Shown here one piece after another: positions 24,176 to 32,979 of a DNA stretch of 64,000 bases; position 1 is the stretch's first letter; every line of letters begins with the position of its first letter. Source of the stretch: Olivibacter jilunii (GTDB lineage: Bacteria; Bacteroidota; Bacteroidia; Sphingobacteriales; Sphingobacteriaceae); contig NZ_LR027849.1 in NCBI RefSeq assembly GCF_900607235.1, forward strand, positions 372,001-436,000, given 5' to 3'. The position numbers and the translations under genes are program-made. The notes under the pieces were generated by a model. The model searched no databases. It was not told the origin of the DNA and saw only the letters and a program-made list of their open reading frames with translations.

Positions 24176-24763
24176 TTTTTTTCTAACCCGACTAAGTGTT
24201 TCGGCTGATATCCCCAGATAAGAGGCAACCATTGCCTGCGGGAATCGGCGTACTATTTCGGGATAAGTTTCTTCAAGACGTAGATAGCGCTGTTCGGCTT
24301 CTAAGCTGATGGTATCCTGTAGACGCTTTTGGGTGGCGATAGCACGTTTTTGATCGATTTTGCGAGTCATATGGGTAATAGCGGGAACTTGATCGTAGAG
24401 TTGGTCAAGATTGTCTTTTGTTACCAACAGCACTTCAGCGTCTTCGGTCAGCTCAATAGTATAGATTGACGGCGTCCCCAGCCTAAAGCTCTCTTCATCT
24501 CCAAGCCACCAGGATTCTATAGCAAAACGAATCGTGTGCTCCTGCCCATTTTTATTAATTGTATACATCCTACCTGCGCCTTTCACTACAAATGCCATGT
24601 ACTTGCAAATATCACCTTCCTGCAAAAGATATTGTCGTTTTCTTAGGTTCTTTTGTTTAAATGCCTGTTTTATAAGCGCTCGATCATTATCATCGAGTAA
24701 TAGAGACGATCTCGATTCAATATACGAAAAAAGCACTTCAAATGATGGTTCGTGTAAACTCAT
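24161..24763 (-). CDS. Crp/Fnr family transcriptional regulator
   Basis: 200 residues: cyclic-nucleotide-binding-like jelly roll ('LRKRQYLLQEGDICKYMAFV' through 'GDEESFRLGTPSIYTIELTE') and a C-terminal helix-turn-helix 'QAMVASYLGISAETLSRVRK'. The recognition helix has the E-x-x-S-R pattern found in FNR (Glu209, Ser212, Arg213). There is no N-terminal Cys cluster, so it is not an iron-sulfur oxygen sensor. It is divergent from the quinone oxidoreductase gene at 24941. A TTGAC-N4-GTCAA box lies in the gap, the geometry expected for this recognition helix. Confidence 0.9.
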   Translation of the reverse strand: MSLHEPSFEVLFSYIESRSSLLLDDNDRALIKQAFKQKNLRKRQYLLQEGDICKYMAFVVKGAGRMYTINKNGQEHTIRFAIESWWLGDEESFRLGTPSIYTIELTEDAEVLLVTKDNLDQLYDQVPAITHMTRKIDQKRAIATQKRLQDTISLEAEQRYLRLEETYPEIVRRFPQAMVASYLGISAETLSRVRKKLLQK

Positions 24764-24839
24764 ATACGCAGATGATTATTTAAGAGCAATCAAAAATAAG
24801 GAATTAACGGGCGGGATGCTAATCGTGAACCATGATATT

Positions 24840-24855
24840 CTTGACATATGTCAAG
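24840..24855. promoter_or_regulatory. Crp/Fnr-type operator, perfect 16-bp palindrome
   Basis: CTTGACATATGTCAAG is perfectly palindromic and has the 5-4-5 geometry of FNR boxes (TTGAC-N4-GTCAA). A further half site ATATGTCA follows at about 24869-24876. It sits in the gap between the Crp gene (start 24763) and the oxidoreductase gene (start 24941). Confidence 0.6.
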
Positions 24856-24940
24856 GATAATTTACTGCATATGTCATTTTCATACCACTTATAAAGTCTC
24901 AATTTTGAATAAACTAATGCTGAGCAATCAGCCTTACAAT

Positions 24941-25924
24941 ATGAAGAAAATATATAAAAGCGGTGTAGTCCGCATCGAATCACAGGGCCCTCCCGCGGTT
25001 TTACAATATTCCATCCAAGAGGTACAAGAACCTGGAGCGCACGAGATCTTGATCAGTCAGAAAGCAATTGCTATCAATTTCGTTGATATCATGTATAGAA
25101 ACGGGACTTTCCCGATCATGTCTTTTCCGGCAACGATCGGCGGGGAAGCCGCAGGAATAGTAGAACATGTCGGTAGCGGTGTCACGTCTATTAAAGAAGG
25201 CGATCGGGTTGCTTATTACAATTCATTAGGTTCGTATGCCGAAAAGCGGCTGGTGAAGGTGGAAGACCTGGTCAAGTTACCCGACGACATCTCCTATGAT
25301 CAAGCCGCATCGATCTTGGCCAAGGGACTTACTGCCCGTATGCTGATCAGGCAGATCTATGCCGTAAAACCGGGAGACATTATTCTCGTGCATGCCGCCG
25401 CAGGAGGTGTTGGTTCATTGTTGAGTAAATGGGCAAAAGCGCTTGGGGCCACCGTAATCGGTACAGTAGGAACCGAGGCAAAGAGAGCAATCGCGTCCGA
25501 TAACGGGGTCGATCATGTGATTGTGATGGAAACACAGGATTTGGGGGCTAAAGTAAAGGAGCTGATTGGAAATCAGCGGATCGATGCGGTATTTGATGGT
25601 GTCGGCAAAGCGACCTTTGAAATCTCAGTTAAGTTATTAAAGAATGGTGGTACCGCGGTTCTTTTTGGTATGGCTTCCGGTAATCCGCATTTGGATATGA
25701 ACTATTTATCGAAAAGACAAATTCGGCTAGTGCGGCCTGCTCTGCAACAGTATCTGCCGGATATGTATAGTAGGGAATTGGCCACTCGTGAACTATTTGA
25801 TGCTTGGCGCGATGGATCATTAGGTACGATAACGCCAACTGTTTATGCACTGAAAGATGCTGCCGTTGCTCATCGTGATTTGGAAGAGGGTAAGACAACC
25901 GGATCTATCATTCTTCATCCTTGA
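24941..25924 (+). CDS. Quinone oxidoreductase (zinc-free MDR family)
   Basis: 327 residues from the ATG at 24941; in-frame starts further upstream run into the operator. 'IAINFVDIMYRNGTFPIMSFPATIGGEAAGIVEHVG' is the QOR N-terminal signature. The NADPH motif is 'ILVHAAAGGVGSLLSKWAKA' (AxGGVG). The C-terminus is 'DLEEGKTTGSIILHP'. The enzyme reduces quinones with NADPH in the cytoplasm, by one-electron or enone chemistry depending on subtype. Controlled, in all likelihood, by the divergent Crp/Fnr protein through the palindrome at 24840. A weak inverted repeat, ACCGAT-N7-ATCGGT (25940-25958), follows the stop. Confidence 0.92.
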   Translation: MKKIYKSGVVRIESQGPPAVLQYSIQEVQEPGAHEILISQKAIAINFVDIMYRNGTFPIMSFPATIGGEAAGIVEHVGSGVTSIKEGDRVAYYNSLGSYAEKRLVKVEDLVKLPDDISYDQAASILAKGLTARMLIRQIYAVKPGDIILVHAAAGGVGSLLSKWAKALGATVIGTVGTEAKRAIASDNGVDHVIVMETQDLGAKVKELIGNQRIDAVFDGVGKATFEISVKLLKNGGTAVLFGMASGNPHLDMNYLSKRQIRLVRPALQQYLPDMYSRELATRELFDAWRDGSLGTITPTVYALKDAAVAHRDLEEGKTTGSIILHP

Positions 25925-26105
25925 TGGAAAGGGGTAATCACCGATTGGTTTGATCGGTAAATAAATGGCATATCCGGATGATCCTCTTTAAAGGGTGGTC
26001 AACCGGACGACCATTTACAAATGGATTTGAAGGAAAGGGCGTTGGCTATGTAGGGTAAAAGAAAATAAAACCGTGAGCATAAAGCCAAGACGTTTTACCA
26101 ACGGC

Positions 26106-26969
26106 TCAGCCATGGTAAACGACCTGACTTTCTGGAAGGTTTTTTAAATGAGGTATTCTACCCGCTTTAAAATCCTGAAAGAGCGGCTTAATTTCTTCTT
26201 CCCTGTCGACGACAAATGGGCCATAGCTGATAATGGGTACTCTTTGCGGTTCTCCGGCATACAGCACAAAGCTTCCACCCTCGGCGCCACCGATAAAATC
26301 AATCTTACTATCCCCTTCTTCCGTAGACCTGTCCAACCAGACAACCTGCTGTTTCTCTATAGGTGTCGCTTCTCCACCCGCTAGCATACTTCCCTCAAGC
26401 ATATAAATAAAACCATTGAAGTTTGTTGGAAGCTGTTGCGTAACCTTATCATTTTTATCCAATTTGAACAGAACGATCGTGATAGGGGTTTCAGAGGTAA
26501 TGGGAGATGTTAAACCAAATGCGCTTCCACTGTAAACGTAGATTTCAGACCGACCTGTTTTTTTGGATGGCACATTTTTGAAGGGAAGTTTTTGCCATTT
26601 GGGGGCTGTCCACCTTTTGGTTTTCGGCAGCACCAGCCACAATTGTAAAATCCTTAATTTTACTTTGGTTTTAATTTCTTCCGTATGTACGATGCCGCTT
26701 CCGGTCGTCAGCCATTCCAAGCTACCTGTTTCAAAATCAGTCTCCGGGCTTCCTTCCAGCACAAGTGTGGCAATTTCAAATCCGGCGTGAGGATGTGGCC
26801 CTCCAACAACACCATGCCCCGGTAAATCGAGCTGATCATCCATCATTACGATAAAGGGATCCGTTTGCTGAAAGTCACTGCCTTCAACAACCTGAATAGC
26901 CGTATGGCCCACGCCTAAAAAGCCCTGGTTTGCTTTTGGCTGTACTATTCTTACAATTTTGCGATTCAT
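26106..26969 (-). CDS. Pirin family protein
   Basis: 287 residues, bicupin. The metal site is in 'GGPHPHAGFEIATLVLEG' (two His) and 'TTGSGIVHTEEIKTKVKLRI' (His and Glu). The second cupin contains 'GFIYMLEGSMLAGGEATPIE'. Ending 'HLKNLPESQVVYHG'. Bacterial pirins such as YhhW show quercetin 2,3-dioxygenase activity; others act as redox-sensitive regulators. It follows the MBL hydrolase gene by 111 nt in the same direction and may be the last gene of the catabolic operon or a separate unit. Confidence 0.9.
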   Translation of the reverse strand: MNRKIVRIVQPKANQGFLGVGHTAIQVVEGSDFQQTDPFIVMMDDQLDLPGHGVVGGPHPHAGFEIATLVLEGSPETDFETGSLEWLTTGSGIVHTEEIKTKVKLRILQLWLVLPKTKRWTAPKWQKLPFKNVPSKKTGRSEIYVYSGSAFGLTSPITSETPITIVLFKLDKNDKVTQQLPTNFNGFIYMLEGSMLAGGEATPIEKQQVVWLDRSTEEGDSKIDFIGGAEGGSFVLYAGEPQRVPIISYGPFVVDREEEIKPLFQDFKAGRIPHLKNLPESQVVYHG

Positions 26970-27080
26970 CTTTTGATCTGTTTATGTTTTAATAAAAACC
27001 CCTTTAATGGCTTTTCTTCTTCAGTATTTGGGAGCAGAGTTTCTCCCATTATCACAAGACAGGACACGTGTCTGAGAAAA

Positions 27081-28160
27081 TTAAACAAAATAGTTAGTTC
27101 CTCCTGTACCCCTTTTCTGATAGCCCCAATGACTCCTTTCCGTTCTTGTAGATTCCACAATGGTGTATGCGTGATATTTGGTGTTAGTGGTTACACCTGC
27201 AAGGCGCTCCTCCCACTTTTGGCCATTCGAGGTAATCTTTGACAGCATTTTGTCCGTAACATAATTGACCATCGAGTTGATCCAGTTTTCCGTGCCCACG
27301 GAATATTGGTCAGCGGGAGAAGTTGAGAAGAAAACAGCTGCTCCAACGGGCGTGCAAAACTCTTTCAGTGCCTCTTGCGCAAAACCGAGCATATCTTGAA
27401 AGTATTCCAGTGATGTACGCACATCTTCGCGGGTTCCCCAGCGTGTGATATGTCCTCCCACTAAAAAATCAAAATCAAATTCCAAAATTTGCTCGTGCGC
27501 CTCAATCCAACCACTGATGTTCTCCGAGGCATCACAATGCATGAAAGTACAGGAGCCCGGACTCACAATGTCAATCTTGGTAAGCGCCTTTTGTTTCGGT
27601 GCATAAATAAAGATGTTACCGGGGCAATGGTTAGCACCTTTATAGCTAAGCTCGAGTTTTTCACCGCCAAGTTCCACCACATAACTGTCGCCAAATATCG
27701 TAGTTGGAATAGGTCGCAAGGGATCAGGAAAACGCGTAAGCAATTCTTTGGTGATTTCATGGGCTATGATCTCAACATCGGGGCCGTACATGGCTGCCGC
27801 ACCAATATGATCGGAGTGCCAATGGCTGTAAATCACCTTTGTGATAGGTTTGTCCGTTGCAGCTTCTATAGCGGCCAGCATATTTTCACCGAGAATGGGC
27901 GGTGCGTCTATTGCAATGACGCCTTCATCCGTTACAAGAAAAGCAGCATCATAACCACCACTGGTTACCCAATAAAAGCCGTCCTTTAGCTCTTCACAGT
28001 GATAGCCATTTTTGATAAATTCAGGACTGCTCAGGTATGCTGGCTGGAACTGTTGAGGTGAGGGGGCATGCTGATGCCAATCTGCCTTTTCGAAACCATG
28101 CTTCGTGTGAAAAAAATCTCCATGTTTACCGTGTTTTTCTTCGATTTGTGAATGCTTCAT
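27081..28160 (-). CDS. MBL fold metallo-hydrolase
   Basis: 359 residues. The metallo-beta-lactamase motif is 'VIYSHWHSDHIGAAAMYG' (HxHxDH), the third ligand region is 'SYKGANHCPGNIFIYAP', and 'FLVGGHITRWGTREDV' supplies the last His. The N-terminal ~35 residues are His-rich ('HSQIEEKHGKHGDFFHTKHG'). A long C-terminal helical part follows the fold. There is no signal peptide, so it is probably cytoplasmic. The subfamily is often found beside oxidoreductases; a lactone or ester substrate is plausible. Third downstream gene of the GMC/aldehyde dehydrogenase operon. Confidence 0.87.
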   Translation of the reverse strand: MKHSQIEEKHGKHGDFFHTKHGFEKADWHQHAPSPQQFQPAYLSSPEFIKNGYHCEELKDGFYWVTSGGYDAAFLVTDEGVIAIDAPPILGENMLAAIEAATDKPITKVIYSHWHSDHIGAAAMYGPDVEIIAHEITKELLTRFPDPLRPIPTTIFGDSYVVELGGEKLELSYKGANHCPGNIFIYAPKQKALTKIDIVSPGSCTFMHCDASENISGWIEAHEQILEFDFDFLVGGHITRWGTREDVRTSLEYFQDMLGFAQEALKEFCTPVGAAVFFSTSPADQYSVGTENWINSMVNYVTDKMLSKITSNGQKWEERLAGVTTNTKYHAYTIVESTRTERSHWGYQKRGTGGTNYFV

Positions 28161-28203
28161 AATAATTGAATGTATAATATAAGTGTTTAAAAAATTACCG
28201 TGT

Positions 28204-28773
28204 TTATCCTTTGGATTTGAATAACCATTTACTGAAGATCCTGGTAATAAAAGGCATCACCACATAAGTCATGAGCGTAACCATCATGATAATCCCGACC
28301 AAGGTGTTTATCATTTGAGGCATTCCAATTGGCCTCAATAATTGTCTAATAAAGGGCATAAGCGTATGTAAAAGTGTAAATATGATACAGACGGTGATAA
28401 TCAGCATCTTCCATTTAGTGGGTTGCATTACTCCCTCTTGTTGTTTGTTTTCAAACCAGAATTCCAGACCGGTGAGTTTAACTTCCGGTGTCACCTCTGT
28501 AAATAAGTTTTTACTTAAAGCGATCTGCCGCGCTTTTTGCTCCGAATCATTCCAGGAGGTCAGATTGGCATAAGTGTCAAATCGTAGAATAATGGCAAAT
28601 ACAATGGATCCGCCAGCCGTCACCTTTTCAAAAATGTCCGCGGATTGATATCCATGGAAGCCTGCAGCGGCCAGGCTGATTGTCTGAATCGCTTCAAGGG
28701 CTTCTTCTTTGTAAGGAGCTTTGGGCGTTAGCTCTATGATCGTGATTACCGGTAAATCAGATGCCCGCATCAT
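28204..28773 (-). CDS. ABM-domain protein with C-terminal membrane helices
   Basis: About 189 residues. Start chosen at 28773 ('MMRASDLPVITIIELTPKAP'), overlapping the end of the aldehyde dehydrogenase gene by 17 nt; a Met at 28803 would overlap more. Residues ~5-100 form a dimeric alpha-beta barrel (antibiotic biosynthesis monooxygenase family: 'FAIILRFDTYANLTSWNDSE'). Two hydrophobic helices follow: 'KMLIITVCIIFTLLHTLMPF' and 'MINTLVGIIMMVTLMTYVVM'. The small barrel is probably held on the inner membrane. Translational overlap implies tight coupling to the aldehyde dehydrogenase. Confidence 0.78.
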   Translation of the reverse strand: MMRASDLPVITIIELTPKAPYKEEALEAIQTISLAAAGFHGYQSADIFEKVTAGGSIVFAIILRFDTYANLTSWNDSEQKARQIALSKNLFTEVTPEVKLTGLEFWFENKQQEGVMQPTKWKMLIITVCIIFTLLHTLMPFIRQLLRPIGMPQMINTLVGIIMMVTLMTYVVMPFITRIFSKWLFKSKG

Positions 28774-30241
28774 GGTAGATGTGTTTGAATTGAATAAATT
28801 CATGCATCGCCGCCAGGCCGTTTAAACGTCCCAGACCGCTCATTTTAAAGCCGCCTTCCTCTATCTCATCGTTGATCTTTGCCCAATCGTTTATCCACAC
28901 CGTGCCCACATCCAGTTTTCGGCTTACCTTTAAAGGCAGATCCACATGGCTGCTCCAGACCGATGCCGCCAAACCATATGGATTATCGTTTGCTAACTTA
29001 ATTGCCTCTTCGGCCGTATCAAAAATCTGTACAGTAGCTACCGGGCCAAAGGTTTCTTCCTGTACAATAGCCATTTTGTTATCGGTAACACGTAATAAAA
29101 CAGGGCGATAAAAGGAGCCTGCTGCCAAGCTTCCGTCTAACACTTTACCGCCGCGAAGCAGCACTTCGGCACCTTCATTAATCGCCTGTTCCACACGATC
29201 ATTCACACGCTTTAAACTGCCTTCATCAATCAATGGCCCCATATCACTTTCAGGATCAGCAGCCGGACCTACTTTAACACGCAGAAGTCTTTCGGTGAAA
29301 TCTGTGATAAACCGCTCTGCAATGTTTTTCTGAACCAAAATTCTGCTGCCGGTCATGCAGAACTGTCCTGCAAAAATGGTAATGGCCTTTTCCAAGATGG
29401 GCAATGCCTTATCCAGATTGGCATCATCGAAAACAATCATCGGTGTTTTGCCTCCCAGTTCAAAGCCAAAACGTTTGAGGTGTGCTGCACCGTTTGCCAT
29501 CATAATCTTCGCGGTTGCCGTACTGCCTGTATAGCTAATGGTAGGAACATCTGGAGAACTGATAATCAATGCTGCTCCTGTATGCCCACTTTCTGTAAAC
29601 TGGTTAATGACCCCTTTCGGCAAGCTCTTTACCGATGCAAAAACTTCACATATCAGGGCATTGACCTGGGCTGTTTGCCCGGGCATTTTAATAATCGCTG
29701 TGCAGCCCGCGGCCAATGCCGGTGCCAGCGACCGGATCATGAGAATCACCGGTGAATTCCAGGGTGCTATAATTCCGGCCACGCCCATCGGTTCTTCCAG
29801 AACCATACTGAAAGCACCCGGACGAGATTCCAGTGCGCGTCCGCTATGGGTCAGAACCACTGCAGCATAGTACCGTAATTTTGATGGGACACCCGAAATC
29901 TCCATGGCAGCTTCCTTCGCTATTTTTCCATTTTCAAGAGAGAGCATCCTGATTAAACGTTCGGCATAAATCTCAAAGGCATGGGCAAGCTCGTTCAATA
30001 CGCGGGATCGTAGATGGCGGTTTTCTTTCCATTCGCTTTTTTCGAAGGCAGATTTTGCGGCCCGGATACCTTGCGCGGCAATCGATTGGTTGCCATCGGC
30101 ATAGCGACCGATTATTTCTCCGCTTGCCGGATTAACGCTGTTTCTATAAATTTTACTGTCCAGCCATTCTCCGTTAATCCAGTTCAGTTTTACCTGTTTC
30201 TCTTTGGTAGATACCATTTCTTTTGTTGAATTTTCCATCAC
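28757..30241 (-). CDS. Aldehyde dehydrogenase family protein
   Basis: 494 residues, standard ALDH length. Substrate channel 'GVAGIIAPWNSPVILMIRSL', NAD(P) site 'SYTGSTATAKIMM', catalytic Glu in 'FGFELGGKTPMIV', catalytic Cys in 'IFAGQFCMTGSRILVQ'. C-terminal 'ETFGPVATVQIFDTAEEAIK' and 'VGTVWINDWAKINDEIEEGG' are family blocks. The enzyme oxidises an aldehyde to an acid with NAD(P)+ in the cytoplasm. It starts two nt after the GMC oxidoreductase stop, so the two act in sequence: alcohol to aldehyde to acid. A betaine-aldehyde or aromatic substrate is possible, but nothing here decides it. Confidence 0.94.
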   Translation of the reverse strand: MMENSTKEMVSTKEKQVKLNWINGEWLDSKIYRNSVNPASGEIIGRYADGNQSIAAQGIRAAKSAFEKSEWKENRHLRSRVLNELAHAFEIYAERLIRMLSLENGKIAKEAAMEISGVPSKLRYYAAVVLTHSGRALESRPGAFSMVLEEPMGVAGIIAPWNSPVILMIRSLAPALAAGCTAIIKMPGQTAQVNALICEVFASVKSLPKGVINQFTESGHTGAALIISSPDVPTISYTGSTATAKIMMANGAAHLKRFGFELGGKTPMIVFDDANLDKALPILEKAITIFAGQFCMTGSRILVQKNIAERFITDFTERLLRVKVGPAADPESDMGPLIDEGSLKRVNDRVEQAINEGAEVLLRGGKVLDGSLAAGSFYRPVLLRVTDNKMAIVQEETFGPVATVQIFDTAEEAIKLANDNPYGLAASVWSSHVDLPLKVSRKLDVGTVWINDWAKINDEIEEGGFKMSGLGRLNGLAAMHEFIQFKHIYHDAGI

Positions 30242-30243
30242 TG

Positions 30244-31839
30244 TTAATACTTGTTTTTTGACACTACCTTTGCATTTGCTCCTGTTTCTTTCATCTCATC
30301 GGCAATTTTCTCAGCCATCATGATCACCGTTACGTTGGGCCCCGTAGATATAAAACCTGGTAAAATGGACGCATCCACCACCCGTAGGCCTTCGATACCA
30401 TGAACTTTTCCGGAAAAATCCACAACAGCTTCAGCACTCCCTAACGGCCCCATGGGTGCCGAGCCCATGGGGTGATTATACGTTTGGAGCGTTGCTTTTA
30501 TCGATGCCAAAAGAAGGTCATCATTATATGCTTCAGGGCCGGGATTCAGCTCGCCGACCGAAAGATTTTTCAGTGGTTCTGTTTGACCGATCTTTTGCGC
30601 AAGCCTGATTCCTTCAATGAGCCTTTTACGGTCTTCTTCTTCCGCCAGGAAATTCAGGTCTATGATCGGTGCATCTTCCGGGTTGTTGCCGACAATCTTT
30701 ATAGTACCCCTTGATTTGGGATTGGTCAAGGCCACGCCGAAGACATAACCTGCTTTCGTGGGGCTCGTATCGGGATTAAATAAATGGCCTGCAGTGATGT
30801 GGATATCGAGCTCGTCCTTTGATGCATAAGAACTTCTTGTCCATAGATTGACACCTGTAACCGGAGAAAGGCGGCCAATCGTCTTCGGATCTGCTGCGTA
30901 GGTATTGAAGTAAAAGGGGTGATCTAAGATTTGCCTGCCTACAGGGAGATCGGCGACAACCGATATGTCTAAATCTTTCAGAACGGAAGCGGGACCAATG
31001 CCCGAACGCATCAGTATTCCTGCTGAGCCGTAGGTGCCACCGGATACGATGATCTCGCCGCCATGAAATACGCGTCCATCCGCAAGTTGTACAGCAACAG
31101 CCTTGTTATTTTCGAACAATACCCTGTCCACCAGCACATCACCTTCAATGCTTAGGTTACTCCGTTCTCTCACGGAAATATCCAGGTAGGTCATCCCTGT
31201 GTTCATCCGCACACCATTGATAATATTTACGGGGTAGGGGCCTATGCCGTATTGCTTTTCGCCGTTAAAATCGCTTACTTCTGGATAGTTGTTTGCTTTG
31301 GCCGCCTCTATGAAGGCCTGCTGCATCGGGGACAGATCGGACTTGCGTAGTTGATTGATTGGGAAGTAACCCGAATGCCCATGCCATTGGCTATCCTCAA
31401 GATTGGATTTTTCCAGTTTCTTAAAATAGGGTAGCACTTCCTCCCACGACCAATGGTCTATACCCATATCCGCCCAGCGGTTAAAATCGTTGGGAATACC
31501 CCTGACCGCTACGGCCCCGTTTACCGCGGAGCTGCCTCCCAGGATTTTACCGCGCGGTACGCCAATTTTATCGCCGCCCTTCTGACTATTGGCTGTGTAA
31601 GCCCAGTCGTACCGGGCATCACCACCAGCTCCGAGTATCTGGCTATTGGCGACCGATTCGGGATAAGAAAATTCGTCATAGATGGAGCCTGCCTCTAACA
31701 GTAAAATGTTAAATGAACTTTCTTCGCTCAGTCTGTTAGCTAAGACGGCGCCCGCCGATCCGGCACCTAAAATAATATGGCTATAGATCTGCTGACTATT
31801 CCTTTTTTTTGGCGATGTAAATGATTTGTTTTTAGTCAT
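30244..31839 (-). CDS. GMC family oxidoreductase (choline dehydrogenase-like)
   Basis: 531 residues. FAD site 'SHIILGAGSAGAVLANRLSE' at the N-terminus, GMC signature 1 'GKILGGSSAVNGAVAVRG', signature 2 'GGTYGSAGILMRSGIGPA', and C-terminal catalytic block 'YNHPMGSAPMGPLGSAEAVV' followed by 'STGPNVTVIMMAEKIAD'. GMC enzymes oxidise primary alcohols with FAD. The first gene of a minus-strand operon followed by aldehyde dehydrogenase, ABM protein, MBL hydrolase and perhaps pirin; divergent from the AraC regulator at 31971. No choline transporter or BetI is nearby, so a BetA name is not justified. Confidence 0.94.
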   Translation of the reverse strand: MTKNKSFTSPKKRNSQQIYSHIILGAGSAGAVLANRLSEESSFNILLLEAGSIYDEFSYPESVANSQILGAGGDARYDWAYTANSQKGGDKIGVPRGKILGGSSAVNGAVAVRGIPNDFNRWADMGIDHWSWEEVLPYFKKLEKSNLEDSQWHGHSGYFPINQLRKSDLSPMQQAFIEAAKANNYPEVSDFNGEKQYGIGPYPVNIINGVRMNTGMTYLDISVRERSNLSIEGDVLVDRVLFENNKAVAVQLADGRVFHGGEIIVSGGTYGSAGILMRSGIGPASVLKDLDISVVADLPVGRQILDHPFYFNTYAADPKTIGRLSPVTGVNLWTRSSYASKDELDIHITAGHLFNPDTSPTKAGYVFGVALTNPKSRGTIKIVGNNPEDAPIIDLNFLAEEEDRKRLIEGIRLAQKIGQTEPLKNLSVGELNPGPEAYNDDLLLASIKATLQTYNHPMGSAPMGPLGSAEAVVDFSGKVHGIEGLRVVDASILPGFISTGPNVTVIMMAEKIADEMKETGANAKVVSKNKY

Positions 31840-31863
31840 TTAGTTTAATTTTTTCTAAGAGAA

Positions 31864-31896
31864 TTTTGACTTTACAAATCTTTACATTTGTCAAAA
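31864..31896. promoter_or_regulatory. Inverted repeat in the AraC/GMC divergent promoter
   Basis: TTTTGAC (31864-31870) and GTCAAAA (31890-31896) are perfect inverted arms. Between them is TACATTTG, a -7-like element read on the plus strand (toward AraC). A mutual control site for the activator is a reasonable reading. Confidence 0.4.
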
Positions 31897-31970
31897 CAGA
31901 TGACATGTACAAACGGCGCTTTTATATATCCTTTTTACGTTTTATATACAAAATGTCTTAATTTTACATA

Positions 31971-32879
31971 ATGAAAGATTCTCATGTCTCAACGCGAATA
32001 GTCTCGATCGGCGAAATTAATTCGGCTTCGGGACAGGAATCTTTGGGAGATCAATTCCATGTTACGCGTACGAATGAGATTATCGGGCAGCCGAGCTATG
32101 AAAGGCCTGTAAGGGGTGATCACTTTACTTTCTTGCTTGTTCTCGCTGGCACTACTTCTTTGAAATACAATCTGTTGGATTACAAACTTGAACCGAATGA
32201 CCTGTTCATCATCGCCCCCGGGATTATTCACGAATATCATCCCGGCATTGACGGCCTCATAATTGGTACAGGATTTACAAAGACATTTTATGCAGAGTCT
32301 TTGATCCATAAAAAGGATATCAATGTATTTGAATATCTATCTTCCAATACCGATCCGCACTTTCGGTTAAGCACTAAAGAAGCTGGCGTTTTACACGACT
32401 TGATGTTGATGCTTAAGACCAACCATGCCAATCAGGAACATGCCTTCCAATTTGATCTTATGTTCCATAGCTTCAATCTTTTTATGTTAGAGCTGGCTGC
32501 CATCATTAAACACCATCGGCCGAACAACGGTGCGACGTCAACACGTAGAATGGATTTACTAAATAGCTTTTTGAAGTTGTTGGCAATACATTTTAAGGTA
32601 GAGAGAAGCGTACAGTTTTATGCAGAGAAAATCTTTATATCCCCAAAGCACTTAACAAAAGTTGTTAAAGAAGAGACCGGCAAGTCGGTTGGTCAGCTGG
32701 TAAACGAAATGGTAATCGCAGAGGCAAAAATATTGCTGGATACTTCATCGTTGACCGTTGGAAACGTGGCAACCGAGTTAAACTTCAGTAGCCAGTTTTT
32801 TTTCAGTAAATTTTTCAAAAAACATAGCGGATTAACACCCTCGCAATTTCGAACAAATACATCAAAAACAGTGAGATAG
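31971..32879 (+). CDS. AraC family transcriptional regulator
   Basis: 302 residues. N-terminal cupin: 'GDHFTFLLVLAGTTSLKYNL' and 'LEPNDLFIIAPGIIHEYHPG', the sugar/effector-binding AraC_binding fold. C-terminal double HTH: 'VQFYAEKIFISPKHLTKVVK', 'LTVGNVATELNFSSQFFFSK' and the end signature 'FFKKHSGLTPSQFRTNT'. Divergent from the GMC operon, with a 131-bp gap. As an activator it would switch on alcohol/aldehyde oxidation in response to an effector bound in the cupin; the effector is unknown. Confidence 0.92.
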   Translation: MKDSHVSTRIVSIGEINSASGQESLGDQFHVTRTNEIIGQPSYERPVRGDHFTFLLVLAGTTSLKYNLLDYKLEPNDLFIIAPGIIHEYHPGIDGLIIGTGFTKTFYAESLIHKKDINVFEYLSSNTDPHFRLSTKEAGVLHDLMLMLKTNHANQEHAFQFDLMFHSFNLFMLELAAIIKHHRPNNGATSTRRMDLLNSFLKLLAIHFKVERSVQFYAEKIFISPKHLTKVVKEETGKSVGQLVNEMVIAEAKILLDTSSLTVGNVATELNFSSQFFFSKFFKKHSGLTPSQFRTNTSKTVR

Positions 32880-32944
32880 GAACAACCACAACTACCTGTG
32901 GGGTACAAAATAATCTTGGTCAAGACATCTTTTTATGAAATTAT

Positions 32945-32975
32945 TTTGAAACGATCGGTTTAATACATACTTTTG
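32945..32975 (+). promoter_or_regulatory. Promoter and operator of the first TetR gene
   Basis: TTTG (32945-32948), 19 nt, TACTTTTG (32968-32975) fits the Bacteroidota consensus. The spacer holds AAACGATCGGTTT (32949-32961), a near-palindrome that is repeated upstream of the aldo/keto reductase. The -7 element ends four nt before the ATG (32980), so the transcript is probably leaderless. Confidence 0.65.
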
Positions 32976-32979
32976 TCAT

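Noticed and set aside
28757-28803. Start of the ABM protein at 28803
   Set aside because: It would overlap the aldehyde dehydrogenase by 47 nt and add a low-complexity leader; Met at 28773 leaves a normal short overlap.
30244-31839. Naming the GMC/ALDH pair betA/betB
   Set aside because: No choline transporter or BetI is present and the regulator is AraC; both families have many other substrates.
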